Shown here: positions 25,160 to 33,295 of the stretch, piece after piece
How positions within the stretch are numbered: the first letter of the stretch is position 1
Layout: every line of letters starts with the position of its first letter
From: Candidatus Eremiobacterota bacterium
GTDB lineage: Bacteria > Vulcanimicrobiota > Vulcanimicrobiia > Vulcanimicrobiales > Vulcanimicrobiaceae
Reading direction: 5' to 3'
Assembly: GCA_019240525.1 (NCBI GenBank)
Contig: JAFAYE010000001.1
Coordinates: 1,089,300 to 1,153,299, forward strand
DNA length: 64,000 nt
The notes under the pieces: model-generated
Databases searched by the model: none
Told to the model about the DNA's origin: nothing
What the model saw: only the letters and a program-made list of their open reading frames with translations
Program-made: the position numbers and the translations under genes

Positions 25160-25755
25160 TGGGTGCGCTCCCGCCAAATGAGCATACCCAGGCCGATTTG
25201 ACCCAAGCCAAAGCCCAGGGGCATCACCCACCAGGCGAGGGCGACCGCTTGCAGCGGCGAGACCAGAAAGAGTGCGGCGAGAGCAGCGAAGCCGAGCGTG
25301 ATCGCAAAAGTCGAGTGTGGAATCGAATTGCGCGAAGCAAAGAGGCCGAGAGAATAGAATGCGAACCAGGTGCCGGGAAGCAGCTCGTACGCCGACCGAT
25401 CGATCAGGGCGACGGTGAGCAGGCCCCCGAGTACCACACTCGGCGCGATCGAACGTGCGGCCGTGCGAAATCGGCTGGTCGCGCCGGGACCGCGCTGCTT
25501 CCAAAGCCAGGCGACAACCGCGCCGTAGTTAAGCGCAAGGGCCACCGCGAGGCAACCCATCCAAATAACGACGTACCGATGCAGCGCTTCGGTTCCCGAC
25601 GGATGCGGCGCAGTTTCGAGCTGCAACCATCCGGCCGCAAAGGCGGCGACCCCGCTCGCGATCGCGGCTGCCGCCGAATACCCTTCGAATCGTTGAACCC
25701 CGACGAGCCGATCGCGCACCTCGGCAAGATCGGAAAGGGCCCGTTCGATTTCCAC
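25156..25755 (-). CDS. Integral membrane protein, first gene of the uppS operon
   Basis: A 199-aa protein that starts at GTG 25755 with AAGGA 9-10 nt upstream. A short charged N-terminal helix (EIERALSDLAEVRDRLVG) is followed by about six hydrophobic segments: AAIASGVAAFAAGWLQL, YVVIWMGCLAVALALNYGAV, VVLGGLLTVALIDRSAYELL, TWFAFYSLGLFASR, FAITLGFAALAALFLVSP and AVALAWWVMPLGFGLGQIGL. I recognise no transporter or enzyme motif. The overlap with the winged-helix regulator gene suggests the two proteins work together, for example as membrane sensor and regulator, or the membrane protein may be the main target of the regulator. Function unknown. Confidence 0.85.
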   Translation of the reverse strand: MEIERALSDLAEVRDRLVGVQRFEGYSAAAAIASGVAAFAAGWLQLETAPHPSGTEALHRYVVIWMGCLAVALALNYGAVVAWLWKQRGPGATSRFRTAARSIAPSVVLGGLLTVALIDRSAYELLPGTWFAFYSLGLFASRNSIPHSTFAITLGFAALAALFLVSPLQAVALAWWVMPLGFGLGQIGLGMLIWRERTQ

Positions 25756-25770
25756 GCTCTGCCGTCCTTA

Positions 25771-25809
25771 ACTTTGTAGCACAAAGTCATTAACTTTGTA
25801 CCACAAAGC
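25771..25809 (-). promoter_or_regulatory. Two tandem palindromic operators ahead of the uppS operon
   Basis: Site 1 is ACTTTGT-AGC-ACAAAGT (25771-25787, 7-bp perfect arms). Site 2 is ACTTTGT-ACC-ACAAAGC (25793-25809, 6-bp arms). Their centres are 22 bp apart, two helical turns, so two dimers could bind on the same face. They lie 16-54 bp upstream of the first codon of the operon that encodes a winged-helix regulator, so autoregulation is the natural reading. Confidence 0.8.
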
Positions 25810-25825
25810 CGGCGCTAGCGCAAGC

Positions 25826-26131
25826 TCAGTTCGATCGCGAGCGCTTGCGGACGGTCTTCCGTTTTCTCTTGGCGCGTGTCGCCATGGAATCGACCACCGC
25901 CGCCGTCTCTTTGAGAATTTGCCCAGCCGTGATCACCGTGTCACCAACTTCGTCGGCTCGCGCAGCGGTCGCGTGAACCTTCTCGGCGACGCGTCGGACC
26001 GTACGTTTGGGGTTTGCCGCGGCTTTCTTCACCTTGGTTGCCAGGCCGCCAGCGGCCTTCCGCGCCCGGGTTGCGGACTTCTTCGCAGCGCTCGGTTTAC
26101 GCGAGGTTGATTTTTTTGCTTTACGAGGCAT
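25826..26131 (-). CDS. Histone-H1-like Lys/Ala/Arg-rich protein
   Basis: A 101-aa very basic protein. I start it at the ATG at 26131, with GGAG 7 nt upstream; the longer frame to 26245 adds a non-matching extension. The N-terminal half is (K/R/A)-rich (MPRKAKKSTSRKPSAAKKSA, then ATKVKKAAANPKRTVRRVAE). A helical middle (DTVITAGQILKETAAVVDSM) is followed by a second basic tail (RAKRKRKTVRKRSR). This is the composition of bacterial H1-like nucleoid proteins (HctA/AlgP style). DNA or RNA binding is likely from charge alone. It lies just upstream of the operator sites on the same strand but has its own RBS. Confidence 0.8.
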   Translation of the reverse strand: MPRKAKKSTSRKPSAAKKSATRARKAAGGLATKVKKAAANPKRTVRRVAEKVHATAARADEVGDTVITAGQILKETAAVVDSMATRAKRKRKTVRKRSRSN

Positions 26132-26275
26132 CGTCACTCTCCATAGCAAATTTCTGCAACCTTTCCCCAGCTCGGCACCGACCAAACAACCATCGAGGTA
26201 GCGCAACGCAGGATTTTCGCGACGGCATGGTGTCTGTTGACTCATCGACGCAACGCTCTCTGGATTGATTGTGCG

Positions 26276-27256
26276 ATGAACGCTTCGAGGACTCTCACTC
26301 TCCTTTCCGCCGCCGCTCTGGCCGCGTGCGGCGGACCGGCCTCTTCGCCCGACCGCGTCTCGCCGATTGCGGGCTCTTCCGGATCGCAGTCGACCCTCGG
26401 CTCGACGCCCGTGAGGTTCAAGTTCACCACGCTCGACGATCCCGTCTATTCAGACGTGAACGTTTTACGGGCAATAAATAACCGGGGGCATATCGTCGGC
26501 TATTACGGTAGCGGCTCTGCGAGCGACCCCGCCGTCGGATATATCATCGATCCGCCCTATCTGCCGAACAACTTTCACAAGATCGTCTTTCCGAAGGCAC
26601 TCGATACTTTTCCGAGCGCGCTGAACAACGCCAAAATGATGATGGGGTACGAGTCTTCATCGGCGGGCAAGACAATCAGCTATGGTTATACCGGCCGAAT
26701 CTGGTCCACGTATCAAGAACCGAAGGCTCATGGCCCCGGCAGCTCCACTGAGATCTATGGCGTGAACGATTCGGGCATCGCCGTGGGCTGCTACCACGGC
26801 GCATCCGAAAAGGGCTGCTTCCAGCTCACCGTCGCCACCGATCGTTACAAAGGCCTCGACCTGCCCGGAACCAGCGCCGTTGCGACCGGAATCAATGGGG
26901 CCGGCGACCTTATCGGTTACTGCAGGCAGTCTCACCGCGTCGTCGGCTTCATTCGAAAAAACGGAGCCTATACCGAGCTATCCTATCCCGGCTCGGTCGG
27001 TACCGAGTTCCTCGGGATCACCGCTCACGACTACGTGACCGGCTTTTACGTCGATAAGTCCGGCGCAACCCATGCCTTCTTGCTCACCGATCCAACGCAT
27101 CCGCGGTTGACGGCGTGGCAGTCGCTCGACGATCCCCTCGGCCTCGGAACGACGGTCGGCACCGGTGTCAATATTCATAAAACGGTCGTCGGCTACTACG
27201 TCGACGTCGCGGGCGTCACGCATGGCTTCGTGGCCGCGGTGGAGTCGCCCAAGTAG
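26276..27256 (+). CDS. HAF-repeat extracellular lipoprotein (copy 3)
   Basis: A 326-aa lipoprotein that starts at ATG 26276; the signal MNASRTLTLLSAAALAACGG ends in a lipobox. Mature repeats follow the same scheme as the pair at 21762-23766: RAINNRGHIVGYYGSG, EIYGVNDSGIAVGCYH, ATGINGAGDLIGYCRQ, YPGSVGTEFLGITAHDYVTG, FYVDKSGATHAFLLTDPTHP and a final GVTHGFVA. The spacing of YPGS, HAFLLTDPT, WQSLDDP and HGFVA blocks is shared by all three, so they are paralogues. The copy here is on the opposite strand and about 2.5 kb away, so duplication involved a move. Function unknown. The RBS is weak. Confidence 0.86.
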   Translation: MNASRTLTLLSAAALAACGGPASSPDRVSPIAGSSGSQSTLGSTPVRFKFTTLDDPVYSDVNVLRAINNRGHIVGYYGSGSASDPAVGYIIDPPYLPNNFHKIVFPKALDTFPSALNNAKMMMGYESSSAGKTISYGYTGRIWSTYQEPKAHGPGSSTEIYGVNDSGIAVGCYHGASEKGCFQLTVATDRYKGLDLPGTSAVATGINGAGDLIGYCRQSHRVVGFIRKNGAYTELSYPGSVGTEFLGITAHDYVTGFYVDKSGATHAFLLTDPTHPRLTAWQSLDDPLGLGTTVGTGVNIHKTVVGYYVDVAGVTHGFVAAVESPK

Positions 27257-27330
27257 GTAATTCCGCAAGCCGCTGCTACAATGCCAGGCGTATGGCACTG
27301 GGCGTCGTCAGACTTGCCCAATGGTGACCG

Positions 27331-30300
27331 ATGCAGCTTCTTGATGCGCGGCCCGTCTATGCGGCCAGCGATCTCAACGATTACCTGGAGTGTAAACGGT
27401 TGAGCGAACTCAGCGCGCTCGTCGCTTTCGGCAAATGCGTTCGTCCCAACATCGACGATCCGACGGCCGACCTCTTGCGGCGTAAGGGCGAGGAGCACGA
27501 GAAGGCCTATCTCGAGCGGCTGCGCGACGCGCATCCCCGCACCGTCGAATTTGAGCGTCCTCACTGCAGCATCGGCGCCTACGAGGCGGCCGATCGCGCG
27601 ACGCTCGAAGCGATGCGAAACGGCGCGCCCGTCATCTATCAGGCTACCTTTTTCGACGGCGAGTTCTTAGGGCACGCCGATTTCCTCCGCCGAGTGCCGG
27701 TTCCCTCGGACCTCGGCGAGCACAGTTATGAGGTCGTTGACACGAAGCTCGGGCTCAATCCGAAACCGTACTATCTCGTGCAGCTTTGCAACTACAGCGA
27801 ACACGTGGAACGTCTCCAAGGCCGTTTGCCCGGCGAAGCCTACGTGCTGCTCGGAAACGGCGAGCAACGCCGCTTCAGGTTACGCGAGTACATGGCGTAC
27901 TATCGCCGGCTCAAACGCCGTTTCCTAGAGTTCGTCGCGAATCCGGCGCTGGCGCGTGGAGAGACTCCCAGCGAATATCCCATGCAGTGCAAGCATTGTT
28001 CGATCTGCGCGTGGAACGAGCAATGTGCGAACCAGCGCCGAAGCGATGACCACCTGAGCCTCGTTGCGTGGATGCGGCGCGATCAAATTGCGAAACTCGA
28101 GGCCGGCGGCATAGGAACGCTCGAGCAGCTCGCCGGTGCCGTCGACGAGCAGCGGCCTAGCGGAATGAGCCCGCAGACGTTCGCGAAGTTGTCCCGTCAG
28201 GCATCGCTCCAGTTGCGCGGACGCACTAGCGCACGCCCAATCTACGAACTCTTGTCGCACGATCCCGGACTCGGCTTCGAGTTGCTGCCGCCGCCCGCGC
28301 CGGGCGACGTTTTTTTCGATATGGAAGGCGATCCGCTCTTCGAACCCGGCCGCACGCTAGAGTACCTCTTCGGCTGCTGGATGCCCGACGACGAGCGGCA
28401 GTATCGCGCGTTCTGGGCGCGCAGCCGCGCCGAGGAGAAGCATGCCTTCGAGTCGTTTGTCGATTTCATCGCCGAACGCCGGCGACAGTTTCCGGACTTA
28501 CATGTGTATCACTACGCCAGTTACGAGAAAAATGCGCTGCGCCGCCTGGCCCAACAGCACGCGACGCGCGAGGAGCTGATCGACGATTTTCTGCGCGACG
28601 ACGTTCTCGTCGATCTTTTTGCCGTCGCTCGCGTGGCACTTGCGATTTCCCACGAGAGCTATGGCCTGAAGAGCTTCGAGCGCTTCTACGGCTTTGCTCG
28701 CGACACCGTCGTCAAGAAGGGCGACGAATCGATCGTCATGTTCGAGCGGTGGCTGCTCGAGCGCGACGAGGCGATCCTCGACGACATCGAGCGCTACAAT
28801 CGGGACGATTGTCGTTCGACCTGCGACCTTCGCGCGTGGTTGCTCGAACGTCGCGCTGAAGCCATCGAGAAGTTTGGCATCGACTTGCCACTGCGCGCTA
28901 CACAGCACGGTCAACTCTGCCACGTCGAGTTCGAAGCAACGTGTAGCAAATGCGTCAAGCGACGCAACGACGAATCCGACGAAGCGCGCCGGAGCGGCCT
29001 CGAGCGCCGGCTGCTGCACGACGTCGTCGCTCCCCAGACAGAAGAGCAATATCGTTTCCTCGAACCCGACCGCCGAACGCGTTACCTTCTCGCAAACCTT
29101 CTCGCCTATCACCGGCGTGAAGAGAAACCGGCGTGGTGGGCGTATTTCGATCGCTGCGAGAACGTCGATCGTTTGCTTGAGTTCGATCGAGATGCAATCG
29201 CGGGGTTGAGGCTCTGCGACGAGATCCCGGCTCGTCCGGAAAAGCGAAGCTTCATCTACACCTATGAGTTTCCCGAGCAACCCTATAAGCTCGGTTCCGG
29301 GGACGATGCCGAAAACCCACGCGCGAAGAAAGCGGCGGGCACCATCGTTCGGATCGATCCCGACGCCAACCGCCTCGAATTGAAGACCGGAGCAACACTC
29401 GACGATGCGCGCGCGATTAAGGAACTGATACCGGCACGTCCGCGCGGCACTAAAGAACAGCGCGGGGCGCTGGCGCGCATCGGAGCCGCGTTTTTAGGCG
29501 GCACGCTTTCAAGTTCGTATCCGGCTACCCATGATCTGCTCGCCAATCGCGAACCGCGCCTCGTGCGCGGGCGCGCGCGGCTTCAGCCCGAAGTCGTGAC
29601 CTCCGAATCGGTCTCCGCCGTCGTCTCCGAGCTGGATTGCAGTTATCTTTTTATCCAAGGACCGCCGGGGAGCGGAAAGAGCACGATCGGATCGCAGGTC
29701 ATCTGCGATCTGCTCTCGGCTGGAAAACGCGTCGCCGTCACGAGCACGAGCCACAAAGCAATTCATAATTTGCTCGAAAAGGTCGAGGCGTGCATGAGCG
29801 AGCGCGGCGGTACGTTCCGGGGCCGTTACAAACATTCCGCCGCGGGGTCGGAGTACGTGTCGCGTCTGCCTTCGCCGTTCATCGAATCGCTCGACGAAAA
29901 CCTAGCCTTCGCGGCGAACGATTATCAGCTCGCCGGCGGAACAGGCTGGCTCTACTCGCGCGAGGAGCTCGCGGGCAAGTTCGATTATCTCTTCATCGAC
30001 GAAGCCGGTCAGGTCTCGCTGGCCGACGCGCTGGCCAACTCGCTCTGCGCGAAAAACGTGGTCTTGCTGGGGGACCCGTCGCAACTCGCCCAGGTCAGTC
30101 AAGGGCGTCACCCGCTGCACGCCGATGATTCGGTCTTGCAGCACTTGTTGGGTGAATCGCCTACGGTGGCGGAAGACCGCGGCATCTTTCTCAATCTCTC
30201 ATATCGCATGCATCCAGCGATCTGCCGTTTTATTTCTGACGCGATGTACGACGGACGGCTCGATCCCGCTCAATCGACGATAGCACACCGCGTCATTACG

Positions 30301-30876
30301 CCGGAGCAGGAGTACGCCGGCCTCTACTTCCTCGGCGTCGATCATGCTAGCAACGGCGCGAGTTCGCATGAGGAAGCCTGTGAGATCGTGGGCCAGGTCG
30401 TGCGCCTTCTCAGTAAAGGGTGCGTGATCGATTCGGGACCTCGCGGTCACGCGGAAACCTCACGGAACATCTGCGGGCGCGACATCGTTATCGTTTCGCC
30501 TTACAATGCGCAGCGTCGGCTGATTCAAGAGAAGCTTCGCCAAGCCGGCGTGGACATCGAGCCAACGACCGGCGTTCGCGTCGGTACGGTCGACAAATTC
30601 CAAGGCCAGGAGGCGGCGATCGTCTTCTACTCGATGGCGACCTCGAGCGGCGAAGACGTTCCGCGCAACGTCGAGTTTCTCTTCGAACGCAATCGGTTCA
30701 ATGTCGCCATTTCGCGAGCGCGTGCCGCGAGCGTTCTCCTCTGCAGTCCGCGCCTACTCGACATTCGTTGCCGCACGCCCGAACAGATGGCGCTCGCGAA
30801 TCTGCTCTGTGCCTTTGAAGAGCGTGCCGACAAAAGCTTGATCGCGTGCAACTCGCGGCGAGCGTTAGCGCAGTAA
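27331..30876 (+). CDS. TM0106-type RecB-like nuclease, RNase H-like domain and SF1 helicase
   Basis: An 1,181-aa nucleic-acid enzyme with three parts. Residues 1 to about 260 are a RecB/Cas4-like nuclease region: ASDLNDYLECKRLSEL with Cys21, VVDTKLG, and a Cys cluster C220-C223-C226-C232 (QCKHCSICAWNEQC). Cys21 plus the cluster fits an Fe-S nuclease of the AddB/Dna2/Cas4 kind. Residues about 325-530 form an RNase H-like exonuclease domain (FFDMEGDP, HVYHYASYEKNALRRL, YNRDDCRSTCDL). From about 750 it is a DNA2/UPF1-like SF1 helicase: GPPGSGKST, LFIDEAGQ, LLGDPSQLAQV, LSYRMHPAICRF, TVDKFQGQEAAIVFYSM and RFNVAISRAR. Likely roles are DNA repair, R-loop processing or defence. Its 3' end overlaps the convergent glycosidase-like gene by 12 bp. 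Confidence 0.92.
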   Translation: MQLLDARPVYAASDLNDYLECKRLSELSALVAFGKCVRPNIDDPTADLLRRKGEEHEKAYLERLRDAHPRTVEFERPHCSIGAYEAADRATLEAMRNGAPVIYQATFFDGEFLGHADFLRRVPVPSDLGEHSYEVVDTKLGLNPKPYYLVQLCNYSEHVERLQGRLPGEAYVLLGNGEQRRFRLREYMAYYRRLKRRFLEFVANPALARGETPSEYPMQCKHCSICAWNEQCANQRRSDDHLSLVAWMRRDQIAKLEAGGIGTLEQLAGAVDEQRPSGMSPQTFAKLSRQASLQLRGRTSARPIYELLSHDPGLGFELLPPPAPGDVFFDMEGDPLFEPGRTLEYLFGCWMPDDERQYRAFWARSRAEEKHAFESFVDFIAERRRQFPDLHVYHYASYEKNALRRLAQQHATREELIDDFLRDDVLVDLFAVARVALAISHESYGLKSFERFYGFARDTVVKKGDESIVMFERWLLERDEAILDDIERYNRDDCRSTCDLRAWLLERRAEAIEKFGIDLPLRATQHGQLCHVEFEATCSKCVKRRNDESDEARRSGLERRLLHDVVAPQTEEQYRFLEPDRRTRYLLANLLAYHRREEKPAWWAYFDRCENVDRLLEFDRDAIAGLRLCDEIPARPEKRSFIYTYEFPEQPYKLGSGDDAENPRAKKAAGTIVRIDPDANRLELKTGATLDDARAIKELIPARPRGTKEQRGALARIGAAFLGGTLSSSYPATHDLLANREPRLVRGRARLQPEVVTSESVSAVVSELDCSYLFIQGPPGSGKSTIGSQVICDLLSAGKRVAVTSTSHKAIHNLLEKVEACMSERGGTFRGRYKHSAAGSEYVSRLPSPFIESLDENLAFAANDYQLAGGTGWLYSREELAGKFDYLFIDEAGQVSLADALANSLCAKNVVLLGDPSQLAQVSQGRHPLHADDSVLQHLLGESPTVAEDRGIFLNLSYRMHPAICRFISDAMYDGRLDPAQSTIAHRVITPEQEYAGLYFLGVDHASNGASSHEEACEIVGQVVRLLSKGCVIDSGPRGHAETSRNICGRDIVIVSPYNAQRRLIQEKLRQAGVDIEPTTGVRVGTVDKFQGQEAAIVFYSMATSSGEDVPRNVEFLFERNRFNVAISRARAASVLLCSPRLLDIRCRTPEQMALANLLCAFEERADKSLIACNSRRALAQ

Positions 30877-32097
30877 CGCGAAGGGATTCGAGCCGACAGC
30901 CGCCATAACGTACCAGGCTGTTGCGCCGACGTGGAGAGCGGCGAAATATTTGTCGCCGTCGCAATCGCTCAAACCGTTCTCGGATGCGGCGATGATGCCT
31001 AGTCCGTCGCTATTGGGGCCGTTCGTTTGCGCGTAATGGACGTCGCCGATATATTGCCGCGCGCGCGTCCGATCGCCGGCGCGACCACGCAGCTCGAGCG
31101 CATCGGCGAGGTGTGCCGTTCCTTCGAACCAGACGCCGGAGCGATCGCCGCTACAGAAGCTGACACCGTTAAAGCCGTCTTTGCTGACGCCGAGATGCGT
31201 CACGTCCCAGCTTGGTGCCGCGGACCATCGCGGGTTTGCAAAGGCGAGATAGCTCCACGAATTGACGTCCTCGGGTTTGAACGGTTTATTCGGCGTAACG
31301 CCGTCGTCGAGCGTACCAACGTAAAAGCGGCCGGCAGCGGGGTCCCACATTGACGACGTGAAGCGTCGTGCCCAGGCCGCGCCGGTGGCCCATCGGCGCT
31401 CTCTCGATTCCTTCGCGAGCATCGTGAAAAAAGCATAGATGTCGATATTGTGCTCGGTGGATTTCCACTCGATTTTCTTTCCGCGCGCGGTATAGCCGCC
31501 CGTATACCCGCCGCGTCCGCGCGTATCATAGGTATTGGCCTGAAGCCATTGGGCTATTGCAATCGCACCGTTGAGGTACTGCGCATCGGCGGTTTTTGCG
31601 TAGAGCTGCACAAGGGCCTGACCGACCCAAGCCATGTTTCCCACATCGCTCGTGTTATCGTCGACGATCACGTCGCTCGGCTTTTTTAACGGCTTGGGCG
31701 CGTAGGCAGCGCGCAGACGGCCGTCATGCGCCGTATCATAATTTTGCACGTACAGAAATGCGTCGCCGACGATCTTGGAACGAGAGATATCTTCGGTGGT
31801 CCCTCGGGTCAGCATCGCGTCTACAAGAAGAGCGTCGTCGTAGGTCACCGCGTCGGTAAAATTCTTCAATGGGCCGCCATCAAAGCTCTGCACGAGGCGC
31901 CGGGTAGAACCCTCGGCGTACCGGTCCATCATCAAGTTCAAGAATCTATAAGCCTTGCCGATACTATCGCTCGCGGAGGGGCGCCGCGCTTCTAGCGTGA
32001 TGGGCGGGGACGCAGCGCCGCCAAGGGAGCTGCTCGAACATGCCGCCAGCGCCGCCCACGCCGCGACGAGTGCGACGGCGGCCCCGACTCGATTCAA
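30865..32097 (-). CDS. Six-hairpin glycosidase-like lipoprotein
   Basis: A 410-aa exported protein. The TTG at 32097 overlaps the upstream stop (TTGA) and opens a lipoprotein signal (VGAAVALVAAWAALAAC). The mature part looks like an (alpha/alpha)6 barrel: FLNLMMDRYAEGSTRR, AVTYDDALLVDAMLTRG, VGNMAWVGQALVQLYAKT, AIAIAQWLQANTYDTRGRGG, EWKSTEHNIDIYAFFTMLA, GVWFEGTAHLADALELRG and a final AALHVGATAWYVMAA. The order of helix pairs and the conserved W/Y/D residues suit six-hairpin glycosidases or epimerases. Candidate acidic residues are in the TYDDALL and STEHNID blocks. The substrate is unknown. It is the last gene of a three-gene exported operon. Confidence 0.75.
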   Translation of the reverse strand: MNRVGAAVALVAAWAALAACSSSSLGGAASPPITLEARRPSASDSIGKAYRFLNLMMDRYAEGSTRRLVQSFDGGPLKNFTDAVTYDDALLVDAMLTRGTTEDISRSKIVGDAFLYVQNYDTAHDGRLRAAYAPKPLKKPSDVIVDDNTSDVGNMAWVGQALVQLYAKTADAQYLNGAIAIAQWLQANTYDTRGRGGYTGGYTARGKKIEWKSTEHNIDIYAFFTMLAKESRERRWATGAAWARRFTSSMWDPAAGRFYVGTLDDGVTPNKPFKPEDVNSWSYLAFANPRWSAAPSWDVTHLGVSKDGFNGVSFCSGDRSGVWFEGTAHLADALELRGRAGDRTRARQYIGDVHYAQTNGPNSDGLGIIAASENGLSDCDGDKYFAALHVGATAWYVMAAVGSNPFALLR

Positions 32098-32837
32098 CCG
32101 GCGATCGACGTCAGCGTAAGAGTCTGCGTATCGAGTTGATAGTAACCCGCCCCGACTAACTGATTCGGCGTCGCGCAGATGACGCTGTTCTGCGGACCGT
32201 ACACGACCACGAGTCCGGAGGGTCCGCACGGCACCTGCGTGAGCTGATAGCTCAAGAGAAACGTCCAGCCCGGCGTGTTCGATTGAACGTGATATGACGT
32301 ATAGGTCGTATTGTTGGCAACGATCGTACCGTAGACGGCCGCCGAGGCCGCGCCGATTGCAAATGCACCCCAGAAACCACCGCCCCAATAATAGGGGGCC
32401 GGGTACCAAGCAACGCCACGATTCCAGCCCCACGCGGTATTATTGACGTAGACAGGGTTGCGGATCACCGTATTGCCGCTCACGTTGACGTTCGTGCGGT
32501 TCCCATTGTTGATATTTGTGTTACGGTTGCCGTTGTTCACGTTGCCGTTGTTGCGGTTGCCGTTGTTCACGTTGCCGTTGTTGCCTCGGTTCCCGTTACT
32601 GACGTTTCCGGTCGGCGGACGCTGCGCAGGCTGGGCAGGGCGCTGCGCGGGTTGCGATGGGCGCGAGACCGGCGCGCGAGCCGTATCGCGTGAAAGGTTG
32701 AAGCCGCCGCCGGCCGGCCGCGCACCGCCCCCTCGCATCGCGCCACCGCCACCGCCACCTCCCCGGGGACCGGCCTGCGCGATGGCCGGCTGAAGGGCGA
32801 GAATGATCCCGATCGTCAGGCAAAGATACTTTATCAT
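32094..32837 (-). CDS. Secreted Gly/Asn-rich low-complexity protein
   Basis: A 247-aa secreted protein that starts at ATG 32837, overlapping the upstream stop (ATGA). The signal peptide is MIKYLCLTIGIILALQPAIA. A Gly-rich stretch (GPRGGGGGGGAMRGGGARP), a Pro/Gln-rich linker (SQPAQRPAQPAQRPP) and an Asn-rich repeat region (NNGNVNNGNRNN type, about residues 88-130) follow. Then comes a Trp/Tyr/Gly-rich segment (WGWNRGVAWYPAPYYWGG), a hydrophobic GAFAIGAASAAVYG stretch, and a C-terminal globular part ending in YYQLDTQTLTLTSIAG. The repeats are encoded by two exact 30-bp units. Extended, polar and flexible sections suggest a surface, adhesive or scaffold protein. No family recognised with confidence. 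Confidence 0.8.
   Translation of the reverse strand: MIKYLCLTIGIILALQPAIAQAGPRGGGGGGGAMRGGGARPAGGGFNLSRDTARAPVSRPSQPAQRPAQPAQRPPTGNVSNGNRGNNGNVNNGNRNNGNVNNGNRNTNINNGNRTNVNVSGNTVIRNPVYVNNTAWGWNRGVAWYPAPYYWGGGFWGAFAIGAASAAVYGTIVANNTTYTSYHVQSNTPGWTFLLSYQLTQVPCGPSGLVVVYGPQNSVICATPNQLVGAGYYQLDTQTLTLTSIAG
32525..32584. repeat. Two exact tandem 30-bp repeats within a coding region
   Basis: The 30-bp unit GGTTGCCGTTGTTCACGTTG... occurs at 32525-32554 and again without change at 32555-32584. On the coding (minus) strand it encodes ten-residue Asn/Gly-rich units of the secreted low-complexity protein. Partial copies flank the array. An exact repeat that keeps the frame indicates recent slippage or selection for length variation. 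Confidence 0.9.
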
Positions 32838-33295
32838 TTCACCATCTTGTCGATCCGGCCGCTCAGGCCGACGTATGTCCCGCGCTCCGTCGTCAGCGCA
32901 AGCATCACGCTGTGCGGCGCGACTTTCTCGGTCGAAAGCTTGAGGGGCTGCGGAACACTTGTCGAGTTTACGTAGAGCGTTCCGCTCCGAAAATCGAGCG
33001 GTTTGGTTTCGCCGGCTTGGACCAGCGCCGCACTCGTTACAAAGCAAACGAGCAAGTCGCCTTGATACGAGCATGCGGCGCGGTGTATCACGAGCGTACC
33101 TTTGCCGTCGGCTGACGTGAGAAAAAGCGCGTCGTGGATAATCTTGATCGCGACGTCGTTGTAGACGTCGCGCTGGCCATCCGCCTGCTGGATCGTCACC
33201 GTACCTCCGGCGACAGCGGGGGAAGCACCGAACGCACATGCGGCCGCAAAGGCCGCGAAAGCAGCACTTCTGATTCCGCAGAGTAATGAACGCAT
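32834..33295 (-). CDS. Small secreted protein, first gene of an exported operon
   Basis: A 153-aa protein with a Sec signal (SAAFAAFAAACAFGASPAVA) and a beta-rich mature part (GGTVTIQQADGQRDVYND, LDFRSGTLYVNST, SVMLALTTERGTYVGLSG). Two cysteines (RAACSYQGDLLVC) could form a disulfide. No known family is recognised. The stop overlaps the ATG of the Gly/Asn-rich gene, whose stop in turn overlaps the TTG of the glycosidase-like gene, so all three are probably made together. The 154 bp upstream, before the next minus-strand gene at 33450, should hold the operon promoter. Confidence 0.8.
   Translation of the reverse strand: MRSLLCGIRSAAFAAFAAACAFGASPAVAGGTVTIQQADGQRDVYNDVAIKIIHDALFLTSADGKGTLVIHRAACSYQGDLLVCFVTSAALVQAGETKPLDFRSGTLYVNSTSVPQPLKLSTEKVAPHSVMLALTTERGTYVGLSGRIDKMVK

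Noticed and set aside
26132-26245. Longer start for the histone-like protein
   Set aside because: The added 38 residues are unlike H1-type proteins, and ATG 26131 has GGAG at good spacing.
32525-32584. Possible CRISPR-like repeats
   Set aside because: The two 30-bp units are directly adjacent without spacers and encode Asn/Gly repeats in frame; no cas genes are in the window.
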